64,000 nt of DNA from CAIWHR01 sp963726765 (GCA_963726765.1 CAVSDH010000013.1:143222-207221); one strand, 5' to 3'; positions 19,019-28,972 are shown, counted from the first letter of the stretch. The notes: generated by a model from the sequence alone, not told the origin. A program made the numbers and translations.

Positions 19019-19834
19019 ATGGAAATCGCAGGTAAGGTTGCGGTCATTACGGGTGCCGCCAGCGGCATCGGACGAGCCGTGGCCGCCGAATTGGCGCGCC
19101 GCAGCGTACGTGCGATGGCGCTCGTGGACATGGGCGAGAACATCGAAGCCGTCGCCGCCGAAGTCAATGCGGAGGCGGGCCGCCATGTCGCGCACGCCTT
19201 CCGGGGCGACACCACCGACGAAACCTTTCGCTCGTCGGTTTTCGATTCCATCAGCAGCGAGTTCGATACCGTCACGATGTGCGTGCCGGCCGCCGGCATC
19301 ACGCGCGACGATCTGGCGGTGCGAATCGACAAGATCACGGGCAAGGCCCGCATCTATCCGGTGGACCGTTTCAAGCAGGTGATCGACGTGAATCTCGTGG
19401 CGCCTGTCTACTGGGCGCTCGAGATGATCGGACGCATTGCCGAAAACCGCGCCGCCTGCGGGCTCAAGCGCTGGCAGCCCTCCGAGGGAATGCAGGGGGC
19501 CATCGTGTTCATCGGCTCCGTGTCCTCGCAGGGCAATCGCGGCCAGATCTCCTACGCGAGCACGAAGGCGGGCCTCGAAGGGGCGGCGGCGACGATCATG
19601 AAGGAAGCCGTCTATTACGGCGTGCGCTGCGGGCTCATTCATCCGGGATTCACGGACACCCCGATGGTGCGTGCGATGGGCGACGACTACATCAGCAAGC
19701 ACATCCTGCCGTTCACGCAGTTGAGCCGGCTCATTCGACCCGAGGAAATCGCCGACGCGATCTGCTTCATGCTCGCGAACTCCGCCGTGAGCGGCGAACT
19801 CTGGGCCGACGCAGGCTGGCACGCGCCTGCGTAG
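19019..19834 (+). CDS. short-chain dehydrogenase/reductase
   Basis: A 271-residue SDR with the cofactor motif TGAASGIG near the N-terminus, the catalytic serine in VFIGSVSSQGN, and Tyr179/Lys183 in YASTK. LIHPGFTDTPMVRAM is the usual segment after the active site. It reduces or oxidises an unknown alcohol or ketone with NAD(P). ATG 19019 has GGAG upstream. It has its own palindromic operator candidate; if that site is a PHB-regulator site, a hydroxyacyl substrate is likely. A 3-hydroxybutyrate or 3-hydroxyacyl-CoA role is inference only. Confidence 0.85.
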   Translation: MEIAGKVAVITGAASGIGRAVAAELARRSVRAMALVDMGENIEAVAAEVNAEAGRHVAHAFRGDTTDETFRSSVFDSISSEFDTVTMCVPAAGITRDDLAVRIDKITGKARIYPVDRFKQVIDVNLVAPVYWALEMIGRIAENRAACGLKRWQPSEGMQGAIVFIGSVSSQGNRGQISYASTKAGLEGAAATIMKEAVYYGVRCGLIHPGFTDTPMVRAMGDDYISKHILPFTQLSRLIRPEEIADAICFMLANSAVSGELWADAGWHAPA

Positions 19835-19953
19835 CGGACAGCGCGCGCAGCGCAATCACGACGGTTCGCTCGCGCGTCGCGAGTCCACGGGTGGCGCCGG
19901 GCCCGCCCGTGCGCAGGGATGGCCGTGTCGGATCAACCGCCGAAGCGGTGCGG

Positions 19954-21667
19954 TCAGCCGATTGCCACGTCGAGCGTCTGGTAGCCGACCCGGCAGCTTC
20001 CCACCCGGACCTTTAGCGTTCCCTTCCCTTCGGCCACCAGCGTCACGAACCGTTCGTGACCGTTGCCGCGCGTCCAGGGCATGAAGATGCTGGGGCCGCC
20101 GTAGAGCCCGGCCCCCCACCCGTCGAGGTGGCCGATCTCCACGATCGACTCCGCAGGCGCAACCAGCACTACGCCGTCCCCGCCCGCCGTCAGTCGGAGA
20201 GGTTCGGAATGCGGCAGCTTTCTCGCCGACGGCAGGCCGACGGTACCGAGGTAGCCACGATTGGCGATCCGGACGTCGATGCGCGTGTGTCCGCCGGTCC
20301 GCTCCTGCTTCACGATTTCCACGCGGATCCGCGGCGTCAGCGCCGCCACCCTCAGGAACGCCGCGCTCTGCGCGTTGCAGGTCTCCGCGAGACGCTCGTA
20401 GGGCGGATTCCAGATGCCCACGCGCGGATCGAATCCGTTGACCTCCACGTCGCCAAGCTGCGGGTGCCTGACCTTTGTCCAGCGCCCGAACACCCGCCCC
20501 TTGTTCTGCTCCCGGTCGAACCTGGCGAGCGCCAGGATGTCCTTTCGCCCGAACTTTGAATAGTGGTCGACGAAGGGCTTCCTGCGCTCGATGCCGAGCT
20601 GCTTTGAAGAGATCCCACAGTTCCACGACGTACGCGAGGGCTCCGCGCTGGTGGTACGCATAGTCGCTCAGGTCGCCGTAGATCGGTTTCTCCGGCTCGT
20701 AGAGGAATTCGTGGAAACCGCTGACCGTCGCGTATCCGGTGTGCTCCGTCATCCACGCTTCCACCTGCTCGAAGATGGCGAAGTCCGCCGGGTCCATCTT
20801 GCTGTCGGGCTTGTCGCCGAGCGGGCGGATCAGCACGCCGCCGAACGTGTGCAGATTGAGCCACGCGAAAATGTTCGGATGGCTGGTCGCAAATTCCAGG
20901 ATCGCGCGCGTCTCCGGCGCGCTTCCGGGAAAGTGTCCGGCGCCATCCTGCTGCGGCTCGGCGGCCCAGGTGTACGGGAAATTGCGATTGAAGTCGTAGA
21001 GATTGTCCGACAGGAAATAGGGGCTGGGGATTCGCCGGCCATCGAAATTGACGATGCGCCCTTCGGGATAGAGTTTGAAGTAGGGGCCCGGGTCTTCGGG
21101 CATGCGCGGACCCATCACCGACGGGTCGAAAGGCGCGCCGTTCTCGTCGCGGAGCTCCACGAGTTCGCCGTCCGGATCCGCCCGCCTCATGTAGCCCGCG
21201 ATGCCGTCCCCGTCGACGTCGGCGCTCTCCCAGTACGCGTGGTCCTTGTTGGCGCGGTCGTTGACGGGGCTGGACCGGACGTAGCGTCCAGTCTTCAGCA
21301 CTTCCTCGGCCCCGTCGGGCGAGATTCGCGGGACCACATAGAAAAGCGTTTCCTTGATGGCTTCCGTCATGTGCGCCGGGAACGGCTTCCCGCCCACTTC
21401 GACGCTGCCCCGGTGAAGGGCCAGGATGTCGTCGGCCATGGCCAGCGCGACGCTGGAGCCGCAGATCTCCGACGCGTGCATGTTGCCGTCGATCCAGACC
21501 GCGGGTCGTGCCTCGTCGGGGTTGCGTCCGATGACGAGCAGCGGGATGTCCCTGCCTCCGGCGCTCCTGCCGATCGAGATCACGCGGGCGATGTCGGGAT
21601 ACTGCTTCGACCACGCGGCAAGTTGATCGGTGAGCTCGGCGTAGTCGAGATATTTCTGGCGAAACAT
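19954..21667 (-). CDS. M14-family zinc carboxypeptidase (frameshifted)
   Basis: About 570 residues. Zinc ligands are visible in GNMHASEICGS (HxxE) and NLHTFGGV. The catalytic glutamate is in YVVELWDLFKQLGI. A C-terminal beta-rich region (IDVRIANRGYLGTVG, then MPWTRGNGHERFVTLVAEG) follows. There is no obvious signal peptide with ATG 21667. The frame changes by one surplus base in the T-run at 20603-20605, inside the active-site segment, where removing one base restores FKQLGIE. It lies just downstream of the yej peptide importer on the same strand, so degradation of imported peptides is a reasonable inference. Confidence 0.86.
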
Positions 21668-21744
21668 TGGATGACCTCGAAAGACGAACCGCAAGGCCGC
21701 CATTATGGCGCGTTGACGATGGCGGCGGCGGCTCGGTAACGGCC

Positions 21745-23352
21745 TCAGGCCAGATGCGCCGCGGCGAGCAGCGCTTGCGTGTAGGCGTGCGACGGCGCGT
21801 CGAACAGGCTCAACGCCTCGCCCCGCTCGACGATCTCGCCGTCCTTCATCACCAGGACCCGGTGGGACATGGCGCGGACGACCGCGAGGTCGTGGCTGAT
21901 GAACACGTAGCTCATGCCGTAACGCTGCTGCAGCTGCGCCAGCAAGGCCAGCACCTGCTGCTGCACCGACACGTCGAGCGCCGAGGTCGGCTCGTCCAAG
22001 ATCAGCACTTCCGGCCGCAGCACGACGGCGCGGGCGATCGCGATGCGCTGGCGCTGCCCGCCGCTGAACTCGTGCGGGTAGCGCTGCAGCACATCGACGA
22101 GGCCCTGCGATTCGTCGAGCCCCACTTCGGCGAGCATCCCGAGCACGCGCTCTTCGCGCTGCGCGCTCGTGAGCTCCGGCATGTGGAGCGCCAGACCCTC
22201 GCCCACGATCTGGCCCACGGTCATCCGCGGACTGAGCGAAGCGAACGGATCCTGGAACACGACCTGCATTCGCCGGCGCATCGTGCGCAGCACCGCCCGG
22301 TCGGCGCCGTCGATGCGGGTCGCGTCGACCTCGATGCGTCCGCTCGCGATCGTCTGCAATGCCAGCAACGCCATGCCGAGGGTCGTCTTGCCCGATCCCG
22401 ATTCGCCGACGATGCCGAGCGTTTCGCCGCGCTTCAACTCGAGCGTCGCTTCGCGCACGGCGACGAAGCTGCGCTTGCGGAACCAGCCCGTGGAGGTGCT
22501 GAACTCGACCCGGATGTCCTGCCCCGCCACGACCGTCGGAGCATCGGCGGCGACCGGCCGCACGACGCGCTGCGGGCGGCTCGCGAGAAGCTTTTTCGTG
22601 TAAGCGTGCCGCGGATTGCCGAACACATCCGCCGTGGTTCCGGACTCGACCAGTCGGCCGCGCTCCATCACGCCGACACGGTGCGCGAAACGGCGCACGA
22701 GATTCAGGTCGTGCGTGATGAAAAGGAGCGCCATTCCCATCTCGCGCTGCAGCTCGTCCAGCAGCGCCAGGATCTGCGCCTGAATCGTCACGTCGAGCGC
22801 GGTCGTCGGCTCGTCGGCGATCAGGAGCTTCGGCCGGCAGGCGAGCGCCATCGCGATCATCGCGCGCTGCCTCTGTCCGCCCGACATCTGGTGCGCAAAC
22901 GTGTCGACGCGACGCCCGGGCTCGGGGATGCCGGTGCGGGACAGCAAGTCGATGGCGCGCCCGCGTGCCTCGTTCGGGCGCAATCCCTCGTGCAGCTCCA
23001 GCACTTCACCGATCTGGCTGCCGATCGTGTAGAGAGGGTTCAACGCCGTCATCGGTTCCTGGAAGATCATCCCGATGCGCGCGCCGCGAATGGCGCGCAT
23101 CTCGGCTTCGGTCTTGTCGAGCAGATCCTCACCCTCGAACCGGATCGCGCCGCCGGTCGTCGCGGCGTCGACGAGCCGCAGCACCGACAGCGCACTGATC
23201 GACTTGCCGGAGCCCGACTCGCCGACAATCGCGAATTTTTCGCCGGGTGCGATGAAGAACGAGACGTCATCGACGACGCGCGAGGCGCCAAAGCTCACGG
23301 TCAGTCCCTCGACCGACAGCAGCGGCATCACGTTCGACGGGGGCCGGGTCAT
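21745..23352 (-). CDS. yejF: peptide ABC transporter, duplicated ATP-binding protein YejF
   Basis: A 535-residue protein with two full ABC domains in tandem. The first has GESGSGKS, a signature at MSGGQRQRAMIAMAL and LLIADEPTTALDVT. The second has GESGSGKTT, FSGGQRQRIAIARA and LILDEPTSALDVS. It energises uptake of oligopeptides (and microcin C-like compounds in E. coli) at the cytoplasmic face. ATG 23352 overlaps the yejE stop (ATGA), so the two are coupled. Confidence 0.95.
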   Translation of the reverse strand: MTRPPSNVMPLLSVEGLTVSFGASRVVDDVSFFIAPGEKFAIVGESGSGKSISALSVLRLVDAATTGGAIRFEGEDLLDKTEAEMRAIRGARIGMIFQEPMTALNPLYTIGSQIGEVLELHEGLRPNEARGRAIDLLSRTGIPEPGRRVDTFAHQMSGGQRQRAMIAMALACRPKLLIADEPTTALDVTIQAQILALLDELQREMGMALLFITHDLNLVRRFAHRVGVMERGRLVESGTTADVFGNPRHAYTKKLLASRPQRVVRPVAADAPTVVAGQDIRVEFSTSTGWFRKRSFVAVREATLELKRGETLGIVGESGSGKTTLGMALLALQTIASGRIEVDATRIDGADRAVLRTMRRRMQVVFQDPFASLSPRMTVGQIVGEGLALHMPELTSAQREERVLGMLAEVGLDESQGLVDVLQRYPHEFSGGQRQRIAIARAVVLRPEVLILDEPTSALDVSVQQQVLALLAQLQQRYGMSYVFISHDLAVVRAMSHRVLVMKDGEIVERGEALSLFDAPSHAYTQALLAAAHLA

Positions 23353-24419
23353 GATTTGCGCGTGTCGAAGGCGTCGCGCAAAGCGTCGCCGATGAAGGTC
23401 AGGAGCAGCAGCGTCACCACCAGCACCGCGAACGTGGGGAAGATGATCCACCAGGCGTCGAGGTTGGCCTTCCCCTGCTTCACGAGGTCGCCGAGCGAGG
23501 GCACCGTGGGCGGAACGCCGAGTCCCAGGAAGTCGAGCGCCACGAGCGCGAGTATCGCGCCGCTCATGCGGAAGGGCAGGAACGTGATGACGGGGGTCAT
23601 CGAGTTCGGCAGGACATGGCGCCAGATGATCTGCAGGTTCGAAAGACCCATCGCCCGCGCCGCCTTCACGAACTCGAGCCCGCGATTGCGCAGGAATTCG
23701 GCGCGCACGTAGTCCGAGAGCCCGATCCAGCCGAACAGCGAAAGCAGCACGAGCAGCAGCAGCAGCGAGGGTTCGAAGATCGACGCGAAGATGATCAGCA
23801 GATACAGCTCCGGGATGGAGCTCCAGATCTCGATCAGCCGCTGCAGGCCGAGATCCACCCGGCCACCGAAATACCCCTGTACCGCGCCGGCGGCGATGCC
23901 CAGCGCGGTGCCCACGGCGGCCAGCGCCAGCGCGAACAGGATGCTGACCCGAAACCCGTACAGCAGCCGCGCGACCATGTCCTGCCCCAGGCTGTCGGTT
24001 CCGAGCCAGTTCCTGGCACTTGGCGGCGTCGGATTGGGCTGCTTCTGAAAGTAGTCGGTGGAGGTCGCGGAATGCGGATTCAACGCGTTGAGCGTCCAGT
24101 TGCCGGGCTTCGCGAATTGCTCCGTGATGAATGGGTCCTTCCAGTCGGTGGGCGTCGCAAAATCGCCGCCGTAGGCGGTTTCCGGCGGATTGTGGAAGAC
24201 CGGGAACGACCAGGCGCCGTCGTAGTACGCGACAAGCGGGCGATCGTTGCTGATGAACTCGGCGAACGCGCTCAGCACGAGGAGCCCCAGCATGATCCAC
24301 AGGGACGCCGTGCCCAGCCGGTTGCGGCGAAAACGCGCCCACGCGCGCTGGTTCGGCGACATCGGTTTCGTCGCCGCGGCTGCGCCAGGCGTGCCGACTG
24401 CGAGCGTCACGCCCGTCAT
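23349..24419 (-). CDS. yejE: peptide ABC transporter permease YejE
   Basis: A 356-residue inner-membrane permease with an N-terminal segment SLWIMLGLLVLSAFAEFIS, a long periplasmic stretch, and the permease region with VKAARAMGLSNLQIIWRHVLPN, the EAA loop that contacts the ATPase. ATG 24419 overlaps the yejB stop (ATGA). The length agrees with E. coli YejE (341). Confidence 0.94.
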   Translation of the reverse strand: MTGVTLAVGTPGAAAATKPMSPNQRAWARFRRNRLGTASLWIMLGLLVLSAFAEFISNDRPLVAYYDGAWSFPVFHNPPETAYGGDFATPTDWKDPFITEQFAKPGNWTLNALNPHSATSTDYFQKQPNPTPPSARNWLGTDSLGQDMVARLLYGFRVSILFALALAAVGTALGIAAGAVQGYFGGRVDLGLQRLIEIWSSIPELYLLIIFASIFEPSLLLLLVLLSLFGWIGLSDYVRAEFLRNRGLEFVKAARAMGLSNLQIIWRHVLPNSMTPVITFLPFRMSGAILALVALDFLGLGVPPTVPSLGDLVKQGKANLDAWWIIFPTFAVLVVTLLLLTFIGDALRDAFDTRKS

Positions 24420-25450
24420 TTGGCCGCGCTCCCGAATTGGACGCGCGGGTCGACTGCCACGTACAGGAGGTCCGACACGAGCTTGACGGCGAGACCGATC
24501 AGCGTGAACAGGAACAGCGAGCCCAGCACGACGGGATAATCGCGCCGCACAATCGACTCGTAGGACAGGAGACCAAGGCCGTCGAGCGAGAACAGGGTCT
24601 CGATCAGCAGCGAGCCGCCGAAAAAAGCGAACACGAATGCCGCCGGCAGGCCCGTCACGAGCGGAATGAGCGCGTTTCGGAAGACGTGCTTCCAAAGCAC
24701 GGCCTTCTGCGACAGGCCCTTGGCGCGCGCCACGAGCACGTACTGCTTGCGCAACTCCTCGATGAAGGTGTTCTTGGTCAGCAGAGTGACGATCGCGAAG
24801 CCCTCGATCACGTAGCAGATCATCGGCAGCGTCAGGTGCCAGAAGTAGTCGGCGATGCGGGCGGGCCAGGCAAGCTCGTTCCAGTTGTCCGACGTGAGTC
24901 CGCGCAGCGGGAACAGGTCGAAAAAGGATCCGCCGGCGAAGAGCACGATCAGGAACACCCCGAGCACGAAGCCGGGGATCGCGAAGCCGACCAGCACGAC
25001 GAGCGTCGTCGCCACGTCGAAACGCGTTCCCTCTCTCACCGCCTTCGCGATGCCGAGCGGAATGGAGATGGAATAGGTGATCAGGAACGCCCACAATCCG
25101 AGGCTGATCGACACCGGCAGCTTTTCCTTGATCAGCAGCCACACGTCCTTGTTGTGGAGGAAGCTTCGGCCGAGGTCGAAGCGCGCGAAGCTCGAGAGCA
25201 TCTCGACGTAGCGGACGTGCACCGGCTTGTCGAAGCCGTAGAGCTTCTTCAACTCGGCGAGCTGCTTGGCGTCGCTGTCCCGACCGGCCTTGTACGCCCC
25301 GCCCCCTCCGCCCTTGCCGATGCGCGCCTCGGCCATCAGCTGCTCGATCGGCCCGCCCGGAACGAACTGGATCACGATGAACGTGACGGTAAGCACCCCC
25401 AGCAACGTGGGGACCATCAGCAGGATGCGTTTGAGGATGTAGCTCAGCAT
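24416..25450 (-). CDS. yejB: peptide ABC transporter permease YejB
   Basis: A 344-residue permease starting with MLSYILKRILLMVPTLLGV, the usual first transmembrane segment of this family. A periplasmic insert follows, then VARAKGLSQKAVLWKHVFRN, the EAA loop. Eight bases separate it from yejA and four bases overlap yejE, giving the canonical order yejA-B-E-F. Confidence 0.94.
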   Translation of the reverse strand: MLSYILKRILLMVPTLLGVLTVTFIVIQFVPGGPIEQLMAEARIGKGGGGGAYKAGRDSDAKQLAELKKLYGFDKPVHVRYVEMLSSFARFDLGRSFLHNKDVWLLIKEKLPVSISLGLWAFLITYSISIPLGIAKAVREGTRFDVATTLVVLVGFAIPGFVLGVFLIVLFAGGSFFDLFPLRGLTSDNWNELAWPARIADYFWHLTLPMICYVIEGFAIVTLLTKNTFIEELRKQYVLVARAKGLSQKAVLWKHVFRNALIPLVTGLPAAFVFAFFGGSLLIETLFSLDGLGLLSYESIVRRDYPVVLGSLFLFTLIGLAVKLVSDLLYVAVDPRVQFGSAAK

Positions 25451-25458
25451 GATCGGCT

Positions 25459-27339
25459 TCAGCGCTGCGCCGGATCCTTGATCCACCACGTCGTCAGCGG
25501 CCACGGGAGCTGCGGGTCGACGTCGGGCGAGAGATCGGTGGTGAAGAACTTCGGCCGGGTCGCCGGTATGCCGAACCTGTTCCAGTAGGAAATCGGTTCG
25601 TAGTCGGCATAGAGCTCGGGAATCTGCCAATGGCTCCACATCACGACACGGTCGAGCGCGCGGGTGGCATCGCGGAACTGCTGCAGCGTCGTCGCGCGGT
25701 TCATCGCGTCGAGGATGTGGTCGACTGCGGCACTCTTCACGCCGCGGAAGTTGTTGTTGCCCTTCTCGTCCGCTGATTTGCTGCCGTAGTACGTCAGGTA
25801 GTCCGCCACCGAGGGCAGGCTGAATGCGCTTTCGACGATCGTGACCACATCGAAGTCGTACTCCTCCAGGCGGCGGGCGTAGAGCGCGTAATCGACGTTG
25901 CGCACCTTGAACGTGATGCCGAGCTTGTCGAGGTTGCGCGCCCAGGCGTTGAGCCGGGAATCGTTGACGCTGTCGCCGGGCGCCAGGTACTCGAATTCGA
26001 ACGGCTCGCCTTTGGCGTTGCGCAGCTTGCCGTCAGGGGCGAGCTTCCAGCCCGCGGCTTCGAGCAGCGCGCGCGCCTTCAGCAGGTTGCGCCGGAGCGC
26101 GTGCACGTCGCTGTCGGTCCGCGGCGCAACGAAGGGCGGCCCGAAGACCTCTTTCGGCAGCTCGCTTCTGTAGGGCTCCAGCAACGCGAGTTCGCCCGGC
26201 GACGGCGGTCCCTCCGCCGCGAATTCGGAGTTGCTGAAGACACTGTTCGCGCGCTTGTACAGGCGGTAGCGGTTGCCGGTTTCGAAGTCATACGTCAGTC
26301 CGAGCGCCTCGCGCACCCGGATGTCCTGGAACAGCGGCCGGCGCAGGTTGAGCTGGTAGGACTGCAGGCCCTGCCCCGTGCCGATCGGAAATGCCTGCTT
26401 GACGATACGCCCATCGTCCCATTTCGGGCCCTTGTGCTGGCGCATCCATACGCCCGCACCGTAGACCCTCACCAGATCGAATTCGCCCGCCTTCAGGGCC
26501 TCGGTGGCAACCGCCTCGTCCTGGTAGTAGCGGTACACGACGCGGTCGAAATTGAAAAAGCCCCGCCGAACCGGGAGATCGCGCGCCCAATAATCGGGAT
26601 TGCGCTTGAACTCGATGCGCCTGCCGGAGTCGGCGACTCCGATCGTGTAGGGACCGCTGGTGACCGGAATTTCGTCGATGATCTCGTCGAACCGGGTGTA
26701 GGTGCCATCGGGCTTGAGACCCCACTTGTGCGAGAACACCGGGAGCGCGCCGATCTTGAACATCGTGTCGCTGCTCTTCTCGGAAAGCTCGAAGCGGATC
26801 GTGCGTTCGTCCAGCACCTTCGCCTCGCGCACCCCGACAAGCGTCGAGCTGTAGACCGGCGACGCGTACTTGCCGGCAAGGGAATCGAAGCTGTACTTCA
26901 CGTCCGCGGCGGTGACCGGGTCGCCGTTGGAGAAGCGGGCGAGCGGGTGGAGGCGAAACGTGATCGCGCCGAGATCCGGCTCGATGCGCATTTCCTGCGC
27001 CAGCAGGCCATACATCGTGCGCGGTTCGTCGGCGCCGAGCACGGTCAGGGGCTCGAGCATGAAGATCGCCATCCCCGCCGGCGCATTGCCCCGGATGGTG
27101 AAGTAGTTGTATTTGTCGAAGTTCTGCCGCCGGTCCGGGTTGCGCAGGTGCAGCACGCCGCCCTTCGGCGCGTCCGGATTCACGTAATCGAAGTTCCTGA
27201 AGTCTTTCGCGTACTTCGGCTCGCCGAAGGCCGCATAGGCGTGCACCCACGGTGCCGGCGACGATGCGGCCGTGGTGTCCGCTTGCGCATGGCCTGCCCA
27301 ACCCAGCAGGGCGACGAGCAGGGCCGCGATCCGCCCCAT
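25459..27339 (-). CDS. yejA: periplasmic oligopeptide-binding protein YejA
   Basis: A 626-residue solute-binding protein of the SBP_bac_5 type with a signal peptide (MGRIAALLVALLGWAGHAQA). Characteristic pieces are FDKYNYFTIRGNAPAGM, FRLHPLARFSNGDPVTAADV and LNLRRPLFQDIRVREALGLTYDFE. It delivers peptides to YejBEF. ATG 27339 is preferred because the signal peptide starts there, although the frame is open further upstream. The 232-base upstream spacer to rnhA must hold the operon promoter; I saw no strong hexamer pair. Confidence 0.92.
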   Translation of the reverse strand: MGRIAALLVALLGWAGHAQADTTAASSPAPWVHAYAAFGEPKYAKDFRNFDYVNPDAPKGGVLHLRNPDRRQNFDKYNYFTIRGNAPAGMAIFMLEPLTVLGADEPRTMYGLLAQEMRIEPDLGAITFRLHPLARFSNGDPVTAADVKYSFDSLAGKYASPVYSSTLVGVREAKVLDERTIRFELSEKSSDTMFKIGALPVFSHKWGLKPDGTYTRFDEIIDEIPVTSGPYTIGVADSGRRIEFKRNPDYWARDLPVRRGFFNFDRVVYRYYQDEAVATEALKAGEFDLVRVYGAGVWMRQHKGPKWDDGRIVKQAFPIGTGQGLQSYQLNLRRPLFQDIRVREALGLTYDFETGNRYRLYKRANSVFSNSEFAAEGPPSPGELALLEPYRSELPKEVFGPPFVAPRTDSDVHALRRNLLKARALLEAAGWKLAPDGKLRNAKGEPFEFEYLAPGDSVNDSRLNAWARNLDKLGITFKVRNVDYALYARRLEEYDFDVVTIVESAFSLPSVADYLTYYGSKSADEKGNNNFRGVKSAAVDHILDAMNRATTLQQFRDATRALDRVVMWSHWQIPELYADYEPISYWNRFGIPATRPKFFTTDLSPDVDPQLPWPLTTWWIKDPAQR

Positions 27340-27571
27340 CGGCAAGGCGCGCAGGCTCACGGCAGGAGGATCACTGCAATGAAAAGTCACGGATCCGCCA
27401 GGCCACCGTCGGCCGAAAGACCGTTGGCTGTGCGGGCCAATGATCGAATCGTGAATACACTTCCATCGGACAGATCCGCTTCCAAGCCGCCCGCGAGTAT
27501 CTCGGACTCGGTGGGGCCGGTCAACGCGCGCTGCGCGCAATCGCTGCAGTATTGTGGCGCAGCGTGCGGAT

Positions 27572-28015
27572 TCAGGCACCGGGCGCGGCGGGCACGCCGC
27601 GATTGGCGAGCGCGTCTGCGCGCTCATTGCCGGGATGGTCGGCGTGACCCTTCACCCAGTGCCAGCGGATCTTGTGCTGCGCTACGAGCGCGTCGAGCTC
27701 GCGCCACAGGTCCGCGTTCTTGACCGGTTTGCGGTCGCTCGTCTTCCAGCCGTTCTTTTTCCAGCCGTGGATCCAGCTCTGGATTCCGTTCTTGACGTAT
27801 TGCGAATCCGTGTAGAGATCGACCTCGCATCCACGGGTCAGGCTCCCGAGCGCACGGATGACGGCCGTCATTTCCATCCGGTTGTTCGTGGTTGCGGGTT
27901 CGCCGCCGAAGAGCTCCTTCTCGTGATCGCGCCACGCGAGCAATGCCCCCCAGCCGCCCGGCCCCGGATTTCCCTTGCACGCACCGTCCGTGTAGATCGT
28001 GACGGCGACGGTCAC
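27572..28015 (-). CDS. rnhA: ribonuclease HI
   Basis: A 147-residue enzyme that cleaves RNA in RNA-DNA hybrids. All active-site residues are present at the E. coli numbering: Asp10 (YTDGACKGNPGPGGWG), Glu48 (NRMEM), Asp70 (LYTDSQYV), His124 and Asp134 (VKGHADHPGNERADALA). The start is GTG 28015, which overlaps the TGA of the upstream small frame as GTGA, so it could be read by translational coupling. Confidence 0.95.
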   Translation of the reverse strand: MTVAVTIYTDGACKGNPGPGGWGALLAWRDHEKELFGGEPATTNNRMEMTAVIRALGSLTRGCEVDLYTDSQYVKNGIQSWIHGWKKNGWKTSDRKPVKNADLWRELDALVAQHKIRWHWVKGHADHPGNERADALANRGVPAAPGA

Positions 28016-28122
28016 GCGGTGGCCTGCGCGCTGTCGGTGGGAAATGTTGCTCCGCGCAGTCGGCCTCCCTCAATCGCTCGCGGACGCGCCCTTCGGGCCT
28101 TGGCTTCACCCCGCTCGCTCAT
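28012..28122 (-). CDS. duplicated 36-codon small open frame, copy B (next to rnhA)
   Basis: ATG 28122 overlaps the stop of copy A (ATGA), and its TGA overlaps the GTG of rnhA (GTGA). The peptide begins MSERGEAKARRARPR and diverges from copy A only in the last third. It is arginine-rich, with no recognisable domain. Whether it is a real peptide or a repeat that happens to be open cannot be told from sequence alone. Confidence 0.35.
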   Translation of the reverse strand: MSERGEAKARRARPRAIEGGRLRGATFPTDSAQATA

Positions 28123-28229
28123 ACGTCGGCCTCCGGGCGGATCGCGGGAAATGTTGCTCCGAGCAGTCGGCCTCCCTCAATCGCTCGCGGACGCGCCCTT
28201 CGGGCCTTGGCTTCACCCCGCTCGCTCAT
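28039..28229. repeat. tandem direct repeat, 84 conserved bases at 107-base spacing
   Basis: Bases 28039-28122 and 28146-28229 are identical except for one C/A difference in the segment CTCCGCGCAG / CTCCGAGCAG. Each copy contains GCCCTTCGGGC, a small hairpin. The spacing equals one small frame minus the four-base overlap, so the duplication reproduces one coupling unit exactly. Confidence 0.9.
28119..28229 (-). CDS. duplicated 36-codon small open frame, copy A (next to methyltransferase)
   Basis: ATG 28229 overlaps the methyltransferase stop (ATGA), and its own TGA overlaps the ATG of copy B. It has the same length and the same first 22 residues as copy B. The chain methyltransferase-A-B-rnhA therefore has three successive four-base overlaps. 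Coding status is uncertain. Confidence 0.35.
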   Translation of the reverse strand: MSERGEAKARRARPRAIEGGRLLGATFPAIRPEADV

Positions 28230-28972
28230 TCGACCCGCTCGATGCACTCCCGTGCCTGTCGCGGGGCCGTCGCGAGTCCGTTCTTTCGCCGCTCCCATGC
28301 GGGAGTGATCACGCGCATTCCGAGCACTCTTTTCGTCGCGCGAAGATAGTAGACACCGCCGGCGATCGGCCACCAGCGGTCCCCCGCGCTTTCGAAGAAT
28401 CCGAACCGCGACAGCCACTTCTCCTGCGCAAACGGCGGCACGTAGCCGTCGAGTCCGCCTCCCGTGACCTCGAAGCCGAGCAGCGCGAGCCAGTCCTTCA
28501 GCCGATAGAGTGCGATGAAGCTGCCGTTCCACGGGGGCGTCTTGCCGCGCCCGAAATAGCGCCGGGCCCCGAACAGCGAGAAGGGATTGAAGCCCGCGAC
28601 CACGATCTGCCCATCCGGCCTTAGCGTGCGATGCACCTCGCGCAGCAGCTGGTGCGGATCGGCGCTGAATTCGAGAGCGTGCGGAAGCACGACGAGGTCG
28701 AGGGAGCTTTCGGGAAACGGCAGCCACTGCGGGTCGGCAAGGAGTTGTGCGGGAGGCGTGGCGTCGACCGTCCAGCGAGCGGTGATGCGGCTCTGCGCGA
28801 GGAACGGATATTCCGGCAATCCCAGCTGAATGGCGTGAAATCCGAAGATATTGGCGACGGTCCGGTCGAACCAGGCCTGCTCGCGTGCCAGCAGGTAGCG
28901 GCCGAGCGGGGTCGCGAACCACTCGGCGAGCGTCGTTGACACCGCTCGCGGCGCTCCGGAAGATGCGTCCAT
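28226..28972 (-). CDS. class I SAM-dependent methyltransferase
   Basis: A 248-residue methyltransferase of the type often found beside rnhA and gloB in betaproteobacteria. Recognisable parts are the acidic segment LDLVVLPHALEFSADPHQLLREVHR and LRPDGQIVVAGFNPFSLFG, corresponding to motifs II-III of the Rossmann fold. The substrate is unknown. ATG 28972 overlaps the divergent gloB start in a shared CATG. Longer starts (28990, 29008) would lie inside gloB and are less likely. Confidence 0.82.
   Translation of the reverse strand: MDASSGAPRAVSTTLAEWFATPLGRYLLAREQAWFDRTVANIFGFHAIQLGLPEYPFLAQSRITARWTVDATPPAQLLADPQWLPFPESSLDLVVLPHALEFSADPHQLLREVHRTLRPDGQIVVAGFNPFSLFGARRYFGRGKTPPWNGSFIALYRLKDWLALLGFEVTGGGLDGYVPPFAQEKWLSRFGFFESAGDRWWPIAGGVYYLRATKRVLGMRVITPAWERRKNGLATAPRQARECIERVE

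Noticed and set aside
28039..28229. CRISPR-like repeat pair
   Set aside because: Only two copies, repeat length 84 with a 23-base gap, and no cas genes; better explained as a tandem duplication.
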